A stretch of DNA of 64,000 bases from Gonocerus acuteangulatus (GCA_946811695.1 OX328128.1:79423666-79487665); one strand, 5' to 3'. Shown: positions 11,639 through 22,257, numbered from the stretch's first letter. Program-made: numbers and translations. Notes: generated from the sequence alone by a model not told the origin.

Positions 11639-11717
<79 letters not shown>

Positions 11718-11745
11718 TTATCACTGGTTCAGAGAATATCCAAGA
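10920..11745 (+). repeat. 24-bp minisatellite, interrupted by a SINE
   Basis: The unit TTATCACTGGTTCAGAGAATATCC and close variants (CTAGTTCAAAG, CAGATAATATCCAG) repeat about 25 times to 11558 and resume at 11715. Because 24 is a multiple of three, all frames tend to stay open, giving a 209-codon reading frame of eight-residue repeats. I regard that frame as a by-product, not a gene. Confidence 0.9.
11559..11714 (+). mobile_element. 5'-truncated SINE-B with a 75-nt A tail
   Basis: TTTATCATCCCACGGCTCGC through GATGTGCC matches the 3' half of the SINE at 22194-22419, and ends in an unbroken A run (11640-11714). The 8-bp sequence TCCTTATC flanks it on both sides (11551-11558 and 11715-11722), so it inserted into the minisatellite after that had expanded. 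Confidence 0.85.
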
Positions 11746-13159
11746 ATTTGTTTTTAATAGTTTATATATAGGCTTAAATTGTCTATATATATATATATAT
11801 ATACATATATAATTATGTATAAATAGAAAATAACAAGTCTAGAGTCTAGACGTGACCCTACCTGCGGGATGTTCCTAAAGGTGTAGGCTGTAAAGATATT
11901 TGATTTTATATTAGTTTAAGAGCTCCTGAAGAGGCGTCATAGAGATATGAAACATGTTGAGCGCAATAAAGGAGTAGCGAAGGAAGTGAGCGGATTTTTT
12001 TTACCTTCTGCCACGTATAACTATATTAAGAATTAATATTTTTTTTTTTTCTGGAGTAAAATCCATCTTCTAATTGAGCGAGTTTGATTTGGATTATTTG
12101 TTTACATCACGTGTTTCTGATTTCTAGGGCACGATATTTACTTTCCTCTCCTTAGATGGTCATGACTTATGCCAAGTTTCGTCGTACCATAACAAATATT
12201 TTAAATATAAGAGACACATAAGTAATTTGTGACGAGTAACCCTCCCCCTTTCGGATGGAACTATTTTGATGATTAACGAAATCGTCCAATTGCTCGTTAC
12301 GGGAAAGCTATTTACCTGTTATAGTTTCGTAGTGGAATATATATATAAATAACGTGTCTGACTGTTTTTCTGTTTGTTTATTTATTTATTTGTTTGTTTG
12401 TTCCTTATACAAATCCACACCGTTTGACCGATATTAACCAAACATGGCAAACAGGTAGGTCTTGAGACGAGAAATCTCCTAGGCTAGGTCAAAATAGTCA
12501 AATTTCAAAATTTGGTCAAAAGGTCAAAAGTTTTGTTCAAGAAAAATTGGCTACACTGAACCATTCAGATTGTTACGGCCATTTTGAATCGAAAACTACT
12601 GGGCCTCTGTCGGCTGTTAGATGAAGTGCTGTTGTGCTGGCCTCTGCCGGTATCATCATGAAATAACCGATTTTCATAACTGGGTATAGACAACTAGGTA
12701 TCAAGTAGATCTTGATACTGGGAGAGTCATAGACAGAAAGTAGGTGTAGCATGGCACACTGGCTAACAGCTAGTGTATAATATAATAATATAAACACTAT
12801 TGCTATTCTGCAATAAGGTTTGACCAATAGAAAGAAGTTAAACGATTATTATAATATGATGGCGGATATCGCGCCTATCATGACCTTAAAGAGTTCTTCC
12901 CGCTGAGAAATCGATTCTGCACCGTGGATAATCGACTTCAATGCCTCAATAATCTCCTGAAAAGATTTCCATTACTTTGTTTCCTTAAGGATTGTACAGA
13001 TTCCCTTTGTGTAAATACCGAACATTTACAGAAATATATTTTCACAAATCAACGTTTTACAAAATATGAACATTTTACTGTCCTTTACAGTTGTGGACAT
13101 AACAGCCAATGCTCTCTACAAACCTACCCACGCCTGTCGTAAACACCCTGATGACATCC

Positions 13160-13163
<4 letters not shown>
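11746..13163. other. no gene; degraded repeats
   Basis: At 11925-11960 lies a weak hammerhead-like string (CTGAAGA, then GAAACATGTT about 16 nt later). From 12110 to 12340 there are tracts resembling the second Helentron-like family, and 12360-12800 has a T-rich stretch plus an unknown dispersed repeat. No supported reading frame. Confidence 0.4.

Positions 13164-13226
<63 letters not shown>
13164..13226. repeat. (TA)n microsatellite
   Basis: About 62 bp of uninterrupted TA; no terminus of a known element was seen beside it. Confidence 0.9.
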
Positions 13227-13228
<2 letters not shown>

Positions 13229-13512
13229 AAACATATTGACTATTTTTGTCAATTGAATAATAATTTCCTGCATTTTGTTTTTGTATTGATGCGAATAATG
13301 TAGTTTAGAAACTCCACGTAGAAAATAATTATTTTTTGACGACTGATTTTAGTGATTAAAGAGTATCTTTGGTCATGACGTGGTCCTAGTACAAGAAGGT
13401 TTGGGTCTTCTTTACTTCATTAACGCAAATTCATTTTTCTATAAAAACATATGTAAGCAAACGTGTTTAGAATAAAAAGAAGTAATGAATCTTTTTGAAT
13501 TATCTATTAATT

Positions 13513-13595
13513 CTAGCCCCCCATCAGCCCTATCCTGGCTAGAAAAGGGTGGTAACCTATAGATAACCCGTCCTAAAATTCGTAGTTAATAATAA
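13513..13595 (+). mobile_element. SINE-C 3' fragment
   Basis: CCTATCCTGGCTAGAAAAGG through GATAACCCGTCCTAAAATTC matches the 3' end of the SINE-C copy at 33684-33860. The tRNA-like head is missing. Confidence 0.55.
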
Positions 13596-14126
13596 ATGGG
13601 CGTTAAAATTTAATAAAATATTAATTCTAGCGAGTTGGATTGACTAGATTTTTGATATCTTCTTGAGCCAGCGGAATCGCATAGCACGTCTGCCCATAAG
13701 CGACAGGTTATGACGTATGAGGGGCCTCAAAATTTACAAGTATTTTTTTTAAAAAAATGTTTTATATTGTTTTAAAATAAATAAGTTTTTATTTAAGGTT
13801 ATAACTATAACAGTAATAATAAGAACATGTAATGACATGGCAACAATAGAATTACATGTTAATAATGCAATTTAAATTCATTTATATTTCCGTTAACGAA
13901 GTGAAAAAGACCGAAGGTTTCTTCCTACAGGTAGCCTCTAAGAAAAATAAATTTAGCTCGTCAAGGGGTGTAGGTAATCTATTAGGGATAAGTAAAGATG
14001 TTTTACGTTCGGATTCGTGTTTTATTAGCAGGGAATTTTTGTCTGGTTTGTTATTGGTATTATAGAATTTCTTTTATTTTCAATTTACTCTCTTAGTTGT
14101 TCATTACATGTATATTTTTCTTGTGG

Positions 14127-14130
<4 letters not shown>

Positions 14131-14167
<37 letters not shown>
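14131..14167. repeat. (TA)n microsatellite
   Basis: A TA array of about 37 bp in AT-rich DNA upstream of the pogo-like element at 14409. Confidence 0.85.
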
Positions 14168-14173
<6 letters not shown>

Positions 14174-14408
14174 TGTGTAACCTACTTTGGATTATTCAAG
14201 AGGATTCTTGCACAAAATACTTATCCATTTCTATCATAAAAATGTAAGTTATTTATTGATGACGTTTTGCCTCATAATATTTTTTGTTATCTCTTTTTAG
14301 ATGGAAATCATTTGACAAAGTAGCTATTACAATAAGAAACATGATGTAGCCTCTGAAATTGATTTATCTTAACCCTAAAATTTTTAGCATACTTTTTTAT
14401 TTTCACCA

Positions 14409-15104
14409 CGATGTTGTACCTCTGACCAAGACTAGTTGTTGTTCCTTTGACCAGGTCAAAGGTACAACACACCTGAGTATTTTTTTTTTTTATAATTCAA
14501 CTTTTATGTTCTTCTGTTACAAATTTTAAAAAAATAATTAATATTACTATTACATATTTAGTCGCAGAGATCTGTGGTATTAAATGTCCAATGTTTAAGA
14601 TCCAATATTTGAAAAAACAAACTTTAAATGCCAAGTTTACGAGAGAAGATGAAAATTTGTATGCTATTGGTGTTGAAGACATTGTGGCTAAACTTCCATA
14701 CCCTACTATTGCTAGTGGATCTGCTTGACAGTTAAAACGTTTATCGATTGGACTGGATTTTCAGCATATTAAGCAGACACATAACATCAATAATAGTTTT
14801 TTTTATTATGCTTACATCCTTGTCCTGTATTTATTACAATATTACTGAATACAATTTTTTTTCTGGACTGCTGTATTGTTTTTACGTGGTCAAAGCGTAC
14901 AACTACATGTTGTACGACCACTGTACGATTACTTTTGAAAAAATTAATAAAAAATATTAAATGTAAAGCTAGAACCTTGAACAAATTAATTATGATAAGC
15001 AATAGAATACTAATTACAATGAAATAAAAAAAATGAATTTAGCGTTAATATTCAAGCTAAAAAAAATTCAATTTTGCAAAGTGGACAAAGGTACAACACC
15101 TTCC
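14409..15104 (+). pseudogene. pogo-like DNA transposon remnant (transposase C-terminus)
   Basis: The left end carries GTTGTACCTCTGACC and the right end CAAAGGTACAACACC, inverted versions of one another. At 14560-14727 one frame encodes a tail with EDENLYAIGVEDIVAKLPYP, which resembles the last residues of Tigger/pogo transposases as I recall them. The DDE core is absent. The same 3' flank recurs at 20826-20925 and 24330-24485, each time next to a TA array, consistent with the TA target preference of pogo elements. Confidence 0.5.
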
Positions 15105-15120
15105 TCTCTCTCTCTCTCTC

Positions 15121-15125
<5 letters not shown>

Positions 15126-15175
<50 letters not shown>
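15126..15175. repeat. (TA)n microsatellite
   Basis: A TA array of about 50 bp between the right end of the pogo-like remnant and the foldback element at 15184. Confidence 0.85.
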
Positions 15176-15183
<8 letters not shown>

Positions 15184-16363
15184 ATATAGGGTATTCCCGA
15201 AGGAAATAGCCATACTTGAGGGGTGTGTACTCCGACTAAAGTGTAGTTGAATGCCACCAAGGAGAAAGTTATTAGATATAGGCGATACCGTGTTTTTTGT
15301 CTACGCGCTAGTTTTTGGCCATTTTTGCGTTATTTATCGTTCATGCCATAAGGAAAATTTCATTCTGATGACATTTTCAAAATCTGCATCAAATTTCCTA
15401 TAAGATCTCATGAACCTTGAGGAAAGATTTCTCAAACCAAATTCACAGCAGCCATCCAAGCTAATAACTTACCACGATATAAAGGTTTTTCAATTTTAAT
15501 GTTCCACGGACCGCAAGAACATTTTTTTGGTTAGGTAGAAGGAACTCTCAGAAAAGTTGCATTATTTCATTAACATGGATAATTCGTTAGTAAGTGTCGA
15601 AGGCCAAAAAACTGTTTTGCATATTCATTTTCTTTTTGTTTTAACTGACCACAATTTACCCATGCAGAGCATCCTTTTTTGGCCTTCGACGCTTACTGAC
15701 AAATTAGCCATTGTAATAATGCAACTTTTTTGAGGATTCCAACAACCAAACCAAAAACGTTTTCGTGCGGTGCATGGGACATCAAAAATGGAAATCCTTT
15801 ATTTCGTGATGTTATTTGTTTGGGTGGCTGCTGTGAATTTGGTTTGAAAACTTTTTTTTTCACAAGGTACGTGAGATCTTATACGAAATTAGATGCAGAT
15901 TTTGAAAATCTCATCAGAACTTCCATACGGCTTGAACGACAAATAACGCAGACGTGGGCGTATATAAGGGGGGCTGCAGCCCCCCCCCCCCCGAAATGTT
16001 CATTTGATGGTAAAAATGTGTCATAAAAACCTTTAAAATAAATTGAATAAGATCACTTAGTTTATAAAAAATAGTTAATTTTAGGCGTAATAGCGTTTTA
16101 GATGCCTAAAACGTTTCCAAGTTCTAAATTTTTCATAATGCATGCCCCCGAAATTTTCCCAGCCCCTCCCGAAATTATTTTCTATATACGCCCATGAACG
16201 CAGAAATGGTCAAAAACTAGCGTTTAGACAAATCAAACACAGAATCGCCTATATCTAGGGAAATAATGCAAATAGAACTTTCTCCTTGATGGCATCCAAC
16301 TACACTTTAGTCGGCGTACACAGGCCTCAAGTATGGCGATTTCCTCCGGGACCACCCTGTATA
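15184..16363. mobile_element. long foldback element with a nested MITE
   Basis: The outer arms are inverted: TATAGGGTATTCCCGAAGGA on the left against TACAGGGTGGTCCCGGAGGA from the right. Similarity continues inwards for hundreds of bases to a centre near 15630, where GTGTCGAAGGCCAAAAAA meets its inverse. The right arm is interrupted at 15953-16196 by a separate MITE. No intact reading frame is seen. Confidence 0.7.
15953..16196 (+). mobile_element. hAT-like MITE with 8-bp target duplication
   Basis: The termini are CGTGGGCGTATATAAGGGG and, inverted, CATGGGCGTATATAG. AACGCAGA lies on both sides (15945-15952 and 16197-16204). An 8-bp duplication is the hallmark of hAT transposons. Removing the MITE restores the foldback arm. 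Related copies are at 18510-18718, 26868-27117 and 45861-46137. Confidence 0.8.
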
Positions 16364-16394
16364 TATTTCTTTGAAGGAAATACATGTTTAATCA

Positions 16395-16490
16395 TGGCGT
16401 ATATAGAAAATAATTTCGAGAGGGGCTGGGAAAAATTTCGGGGGGGGGGGGCTGAGACCATTTCCGGTGAGACCATATCCCCCTCTTAAT
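16395..16490 (+). mobile_element. fragment of the same MITE family
   Basis: ATGGCGTATATAGAAAATAA followed by a G-rich tract matches one end of the MITE; the other end is missing. Confidence 0.5.
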
Positions 16491-16534
16491 GTCATTCCTT
16501 AAGGATGCAAACCTCCTGCAAAATATATGAAAAG

Positions 16535-17564
16535 TCCGTCACGCAGGAGCTGCATAACTAAGCACTTTCCTCAGAATTTGGGTAGTGTAGACTGCTTTCC
16601 AGAAAAATTTGCTTAAAATATCCTACATAAATAAAATAAAAACATGAATAGTTCTCTTTTAATTTTGTAATGAGTAACTGATAAATTCTTAATTTGCTTC
16701 CAGAGTTATGTTTACACATAGTACCTACTGCACTACGTAATAAATACAAAAAACCTCATATTATCGTATTTTGATCTAACGCAGGAACCGGATACAGTCC
16801 CTCTAGCGCTCCTTGCGGCGCCTTTGTGAACCTATGTCTGGCTGGCTTTTCTATTGAAATATATTACAAAGTAAACCCCCCGATTCATCTCATTTTTACA
16901 ACACTTCTTTCTCATGAGTTAACCACGACGTATACCGCGTTTCGTTACAATAAAGCAGAAATTACGACCAGTATGAGTATATTAGTAATTTGGGTCCGGA
17001 GTAAACCCCCCCCCCTTCCTAAAGAACCGATTTAGTTTATTTTTACAACACATATTTACCTGTAGATTACCACTACGAATAATGAGTTTCGTCAAAATAT
17101 ACCAAAAATCACGGTTGGTAGTGGCGAATTGGTATTGTGTGTCTGGAGAAACCCCCCCCCCCTCCTAATGAACCGATTTAGTTTATTTTTACAACACATA
17201 TTTACCTGTAGATTACCACTATGAATACCGAGTTTCGTCGAAATATACCAAAAATCATGGCTGGTAGTGGCGAATTGGTATTGTCGGTCCGGAGTAAACC
17301 CCCCCTCCTTATGAACTGATTTAGTTCATTTTTATATCCCACTTTTCTCTCTATATTACTACTACGAATACCAAGTTTCGTTGAAATATAACAAATATTA
17401 CGGCTGAAATGGTCAAATTAGTGTTTTGGGCTCGGGGTAAACCCCCCCTTCTGGTGGACCGATTTTAGTGGTTAACGAACTCGTTCAATCGTTTGCTAAT
17501 TGAATACTATATACCAAGTTTCGTGGCGAAAAAACAAAAACTCTGGCCGCTATCGTGTTAACAG

Positions 17565-17641
<77 letters not shown>

Positions 17642-17811
17642 TATATATATATGCATATATATATATATATATATATAGATATATATAAATTTTAACGGGG
17701 GTCATTTTCGCTGTCTACTAGGTAGGATCGATAAGGATTTGAAGAAATTTTTCAAAAATTCCGTCATGAGTCCAACCTCAATAGCTACTTTCCTTCGGAG
17801 GAAAGTGCTAA
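16535..17811 (+). mobile_element. complete Helentron-like element, family 2
   Basis: The start TCCGTCACGCAGGAGCTGCA and following AGCACTTTCCTC parallel family 1. The end is the hairpin ACTTTCCTTCGGAGGAAAGT then GCTAA, again inverse to the 5' subterminal motif. The interior (about 16860-17460) has four or five diverged copies of a roughly 140-bp unit with AGTAAACCCCCC and CCAAGTTTCGT motifs. A long TA array (17569-17686) precedes the 3' end, the same layout as family 1. No coding capacity. Confidence 0.6.
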
Positions 17812-17996
17812 AAAAAAAGAATAAATAAAAAATAAATAAATAAATTTAAAAAAATATATAAAAAAAATAAATAAAAATAAAATAAAAAAAATATAGTAAA
17901 ATATAAAAAAAAATAATAAGATAAAATAAAAAAAATATATTAAAAAAAAAGAAAATAAAATAAAAATATTAAAAAAAAATAATAATAATAAAAAAG

Positions 17997-18051
<55 letters not shown>
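17812..18051. repeat. A-rich low-complexity tract and (TA)n array
   Basis: About 185 bp of A-rich sequence with AAATAAAT units, then about 52 bp of TA. It begins directly after the CTAA of the element ending at 17811. Confidence 0.85.
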
Positions 18052-18057
<6 letters not shown>

Positions 18058-18099
18058 TTAAAATCACATCAATATTATATTAATCAAGTTTACGAAAAG

Positions 18100-18240
18100 A
18101 TTGTAATTAGTCTAACCTTATTATAATTCTCTTAATTTAAATTATAATTGTCATAGTCTTAGTTTAAATTATATAGTCTTATTTTAAGTTATAATAGTCT
18201 TAATTTAAATTATAATTGCCATATTGGATTTTAAGAGAAT
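18100..18240. repeat. AT-rich imperfect tandem repeat
   Basis: Four or five diverged units of about 30 bp built around TCTTAATTTAAATTATAAT. Confidence 0.55.
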
Positions 18241-18509
18241 GACTGTAATGGTCTTTAACTAATAAATGATATAATCTGTAACTAATTATTTTTAACAATT
18301 TTTAACTAAACAAAGCATAACACCATTACACACAGGCAAAGAACTACACCTATCCCACAAACTCACAGACTTCTCAAAATTTAATTAAATACCTAAAGCA
18401 AATATTTATAAAAGAACCCAAACCTTTTCAAACCAACATATTGGAAGGCGCAAATAACCTAGTTGTAGAGCGCCAAACTCCATATCTATCTATCTATCTA
18501 TCTATCATT

Positions 18510-18718
18510 TCCGGTTTATGGAATACTAACAATTTAGAACTTGGAATAGGTTTAAACAACTAAAACGCTATTACACCCAAAATAAAATATTTTTTATGAA
18601 CATAGTGATCTTATTTAATTTATTTTTAAGGGTTTATGACACATTTTTACCGATCAACACAAAATTTCGGGGGGGGCTGCAGCCTCCTCATGACCCCCCC
18701 CCCTTATATACGCCCATG
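18510..18718 (-). mobile_element. truncated hAT-like MITE
   Basis: The right end CCTTATATACGCCCATG and the interior (GATCTTATTTAATTTATTTT, ACTAAAACGCTATTA) match the MITE at 45861-46137. The left terminus is lost near a (TATC)n run at 18483-18507. Confidence 0.6.
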
Positions 18719-19251
18719 TGTTTAATATTGGTTGCATTCAGTGTATGATAAATAGAAACCTATTTCCCAGAAGAAGAATGATTCATTGAAAGATAACATT
18801 CCTTACATGGTCATATTCCATTCTATTGTCTACAGTAAAATTTTTATGACTAGAAAATACCTCATTGTATACAATGAAAGTGAATAATCGACTGTTTTTT
18901 TTTTTTTTTTGTTTTTTTTTTGTTTTTTTGTTTTGGTTTTTTCAACTTGAAACTTCTTATATTGCAAGACAAAGAATTCCTAGTGAAAGGTGGGAGTGGT
19001 GAGTCACTACCAGGCATACCACCATAACAGAATCCCAAAGTGTAGAATAGAAACTTTCACGTTTCAGAACAACGGTGAAGAATAACGTTGGTATAAACAT
19101 ATATATGTATATATATGTATGGGGGCGAGGTTAGCTCAGTGGTAGAGCACCGGACTAATAAGTTGGAGGACCTGAGTTCAAATCCCGAGAAAACACTAAA
19201 GATTTTTTTCAAAAAAACTACATTTTATCATAAAAATGGTTTTATTGTGCC

Positions 19252-19284
19252 GACGTTTCGGCTTGAACTTCAAGCCTTCATCAG
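19252..19284 (-). ncRNA. hammerhead-like ribozyme core, unit 1 left arm
   Basis: Minus strand: CTGATGA, hairpin GGCTTGAA/TTCAAGCC, GAAACGTC. This fits CUGANGA - stem II - GAA and a palindromic ACGU stem III with GUC cleavage site. Activity is inferred, not shown. Confidence 0.4.
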
Positions 19285-19359
19285 GGCGATGGGAAGATAG
19301 AGAACTATTCCTCACAAATGCGGGATCATTTCTGAATAGTTCTCTATCTTCCCATCGCC

Positions 19360-19392
19360 CTGATGAAGGCTTGAAGTTCAAGCCGAAACGTC
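19360..19392 (+). ncRNA. hammerhead-like ribozyme core, unit 1 right arm
   Basis: Plus strand copy of the same core. GCC before CTGATGA can pair with GGC after the putative GUC cleavage site to start stem I. Confidence 0.4.
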
Positions 19393-19592
19393 GGCACAAT
19401 AAAACCATTTTTATGATAAAATGTAGTTTTATTAAGTAGCAGTGACCGAACCCCGACAATCCCTACCTTGCATCATCTACGGTCAACGATCTCCTCTCAA
19501 TAAAGGAGGAAGCGTAGATCGTCGGGGTTTCGGTCAGTGTTCTTATTCAATAAAACACATTTTATATGCTAAAATGTATATTTATTGCCGCC

Positions 19593-19625
19593 AACGTTTC
19601 GGCTTGCTATACAAGCCATCTTCAG
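19593..19625 (-). ncRNA. hammerhead-like ribozyme core, unit 2 left arm
   Basis: Minus strand: CTGAAGA, hairpin GGCTTGTATAGCAAGCC, GAAACGTT. The variable position of CUGANGA is A, and the putative cleavage triplet is GUU. Confidence 0.35.
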
Positions 19626-19741
19626 GGCTGTAAAAACATATATGGTGTAACAATCGTAAGGACAGAAACAATAACAAAAACAATAAAAAAAAAAGGCTAG
19701 AAACATTAACATAAATATGAGTACCCCATGTTTTTACAGCC

Positions 19742-19774
19742 CTGAAGATGGCTTGTATAGCAAGCCGAAACGTT
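19742..19774 (+). ncRNA. hammerhead-like ribozyme core, unit 2 right arm
   Basis: Inverted partner of the preceding core with the same bases; GCC upstream and GGC downstream could close stem I. Confidence 0.35.
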
Positions 19775-20161
19775 GGCGGCAATAAATATACATTTTAGCA
19801 TATAAAATGTGTTTTATTGAATAAGAACACTGACCGAAACCCCGACGATCTACGCTTCCTACTTCTGAACGGTCGACCATATCTTCTCAATCCTCTCAAT
19901 AAAGATTTTTTCTTCTAGTGTCTTCATTCATAGGTTGAATTCGGCCTCCCTGACCGTCCCTAGGCCAACCCAGCCTTTAATAAATTTATCAATGGGTACC
20001 TTGGGTGCTAATGACTCTAGCAGTCGAAGCAGCCAAGGGAAAAATCAGGCGGCCGGAGCATAGTACTGGCCGCACTATCTCCCTAGTGTGCCGTATGGTC
20101 ATGAATCTGATACCTCTATAGTATCTGCCCCTCAGGGCCCTCGTGGCCTGTTACGGGACTG

Positions 20162-20162
<1 letters not shown>

Positions 20163-20204
<42 letters not shown>
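20163..20204. repeat. (TA)n microsatellite
   Basis: About 42 bp of TA immediately after the SINE-A 3' end; it may have grown from the SINE tail. Confidence 0.9.
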
Positions 20205-20207
<3 letters not shown>

Positions 20208-20221
20208 TACTTCAATAATTT

Positions 20222-20545
20222 TGATCAATGATCAATTAACACTCGATCAGTTATTCCCGCCAGGCGTCTACCGGTGTCACATCTCGCCAAGTAAACAGCA
20301 GGGAGTAAGGATGAGAACGAAACCTGTCTCGAGTCTTTCTAACACAATATGTTTTCTCTTACTACCTACACAGTTTTCGGACGTTATTTTTCCCACAGAT
20401 GTGTCAATTGAATTCAAACGCGTTCAATTTCCAAATAGATTGGCATTCACAATGACAATCAATAAGTCGCCAGGACAAACGATGTCTGTTTCAGCCTTAC
20501 ATTTGGGCACACCGTGTTTTTCACACGGACAATTATACGTGCAGG
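20222..20545 (+). pseudogene. Helitron-type helicase fragment
   Basis: One frame encodes [20 protein letters not shown] and, further on, FSHGQLYV. These are the late motifs of the PIF1-like helicase carried by Helitrons, where the usual text is close to 'AMTINKSQGQT ... FSHGQLYVA'. Only this C-terminal part is present; there is no Rep nuclease and no N-terminal helicase motif. Coding stops making sense after 20541, where an unrelated CAGGGCCGCCAC sequence begins. A partial inverted duplicate is at 24104-24250 and the missing final residues lie at 23745-23835. Confidence 0.7.
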
Positions 20546-20825
20546 GCCGCCACATCTCAGAGGGCCCAGGACCAGATCACGGGCCCCCCTTCTCAGAGCC
20601 GGGCCCCCACTTCTCAGAGCCAGACTGAAAATTTTAGTACTTTGGTATAGGACTTTGGACATTTTAAAATTATTTTTACCTTGCGTTTTGAGCGAAATAA
20701 GAATAAAAGCCGACAATCGGTGCAGCAAAGGTCACTTTCGGTACTTGTAGTTTTATTACGACTCCCAATGAAATATACTATTCTGGGACTGCACTTGTTT
20801 TGTCGTTTATGTACATTAAAAAAAA

Positions 20826-20928
20826 TATAGATCCAATTCCTAAATCCAATTCCAAAATGAATTTAGCTTTAATATTCAAGCCAAAAAAAATTCAATTTTG
20901 CAAAGTGGTCAAAGGTACAGCACCTTCC

Positions 20929-20965
<37 letters not shown>

Positions 20966-21000
20966 CATACATACATACAGATATACTAGCTAGCCCTGCA
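20826..21000 (+). mobile_element. pogo-like 3' end with TA and CATA arrays
   Basis: GAATTTAGCTTTAATATTCA through AAAGGTACAGCACCTTCCCC matches the right end at 15030-15104. It is followed by TA (about 20930-20961) and CATACATA runs, then GATATACTAGCTAGCCC. The arrays and the last motif recur at 21786-21990. Confidence 0.5.
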
Positions 21001-21045
21001 AACGTTGTTTTGCCATATAAATTATTTCTAGTGATTATTTTGGTA

Positions 21046-21266
21046 GTCACATAAAAAAGTTTGGTGCTTTCGTTTTTTACACTTTCAATAATTAGCTTTT
21101 CAGGAATATCTGTCAGGATACGAGGTTTCCCTTTAGGCCGGTCCCTATTTGACATTTTCCTTGCCAGCGCTTTTTGATGAGATCTTACAACTTCAAGTGG
21201 AACGATAAGGGGCGATAGGTTCGAACTGCTACACTGAGGATTAAAGTCAGTTTGAACATATTTCAT
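21046..21266 (-). pseudogene. pogo/Tigger-type transposase fragment
   Basis: A minus-strand frame includes KPRILTDIPEKLII preceded by a basic stretch (SNRDRPKGK). This resembles the segment just after the DDE catalytic domain in pogo-like transposases, usually rich in basic residues followed by 'LTDTPEK'. No catalytic residues are present and the frame runs into unrelated sequence. Confidence 0.5.
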
Positions 21267-21354
21267 TTATTATTTTTTTTAAATTATTTGAACAATTGAA
21301 GCAACCAATATTAAGTATTTTTTAAAAATATGTAGCAGAAGAACATAAAAGTTG

Positions 21355-21600
21355 AATTATGAAAAAATTACTCAGGTGTGTTGTACCTTTGACCTGGTCA
21401 AAGGAACAACACCTAGTCGTGGTCAGAGGTACAACACCCGGGTAGTGCAAATTAAAAAGCATGCTAAAAGTTTTAGGGTTAAGATAAATCAATTTCAGAA
21501 GCTACACCATGTTTCTTATTGTAATAGCTACTTTGTCAAATGATTTCCACCTAATATGAGATAACACAAAAAATATTATGAGGCAAAACGTCATCAATAC
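21355..21600 (-). mobile_element. MITE-like copy with pogo-type ends
   Basis: It shares, inverted, the 14270-14470 sequence: GTTGTACCTTTGACCTGGTC, then TTTTAGGGTTAAGATAAATC and ATTATGAGGCAAAACGTCAT. The end palindrome GACCTGGTCAAAGG recurs in both copies. Confidence 0.5.
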
Positions 21601-21783
21601 ATTACTTACATTTTTATAGTAGAAATGGATATGTATTTTTTGCAAGAATCCTCTTTGGCTTGATTAATCCAAAGTAGGTTACACAAGCCCTCTAGTGAAG
21701 GAGCTAAACACTTATTACAGCAAAATTTATAAAATGTTGCTACAAGCCGCCACAGCCTCGGTGGTCAAAGGTACAACACCTTC

Positions 21784-21785
<2 letters not shown>

Positions 21786-21844
<59 letters not shown>

Positions 21845-21926
21845 CATACATACATACATACATACATACATACATACATACATACATACATACATACATA
21901 CATACATACATACATACATACATACA
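21786..21926. repeat. (TA)n followed by (CATA)n
   Basis: About 55 bp of TA run into about 86 bp of CATA. Downstream 21920-22005 repeats 20962-21055 almost exactly, indicating a local duplication of about 960-bp spacing. Confidence 0.9.
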
Positions 21927-22155
21927 GATATACTAGCTAGCCCTGCAAACGTTGTTTTGCCATATAAATTATTTCTAGTGATTATTTTGGTAGTCACATA
22001 AAAAATAACTAACTTATTGTAAGTTTGAGGGGATGTGGTCTATGACTGAAAGACGATTAGAGCGCAGGGAACGATGGCGGCCTATAAAGTAACAAAACAT
22101 CTATTTTGTTTTAATTCATTGCACTTTATTATCTTAAGTAATATATTTAAAAAAG

Positions 22156-22193
22156 TCCGACTCGCAGGAACTGCGTCATCTTAGCGCGGTTCC

Positions 22194-22257
<64 letters not shown>

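Larger units (their letters stand above)
19209..19900. mobile_element. tandem pair of inverted-repeat elements with hammerhead-like cores
   Basis: Two inverted-repeat units sit side by side inside SINE-A. Unit 1 has near-perfect arms at about 19216-19312 and 19334-19431. Unit 2 has arms at about 19520-19637 and 19729-19860. Each arm carries CTGATGA or CTGAAGA, a 6-8 bp hairpin and GAAACGTC or GAAACGTT. The unit ends share GACCGAAACCCCGACGATCT and are similar to those of the element at 30631-30992. No protein is encoded. Confidence 0.7.
19124..20162 (+). mobile_element. SINE-A split by a 692-bp insertion
   Basis: The tRNA-like head (GGTTAGCTCAGTGGTAGAGC) lies at 19129-19148 and the SINE runs to 19208. 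It resumes at 19901 and continues to GGGACTG at 20161. Joined, the two parts give about the same length and order as the copy at 4553-4888. The break carries an AAAGATTTTTT duplication (19198-19208 and 19901-19911). Confidence 0.8.

Noticed and set aside
11925..11960. Hammerhead ribozyme
   Set aside because: CTGAAGA and GAAACATGTT are spaced correctly, but the intervening sequence does not form a convincing stem II.
20143..20628. 161-codon frame as one protein
   Set aside because: It joins a TA array, a real helicase fragment and a low-complexity Gly-Pro-rich segment. Only the middle is supported.
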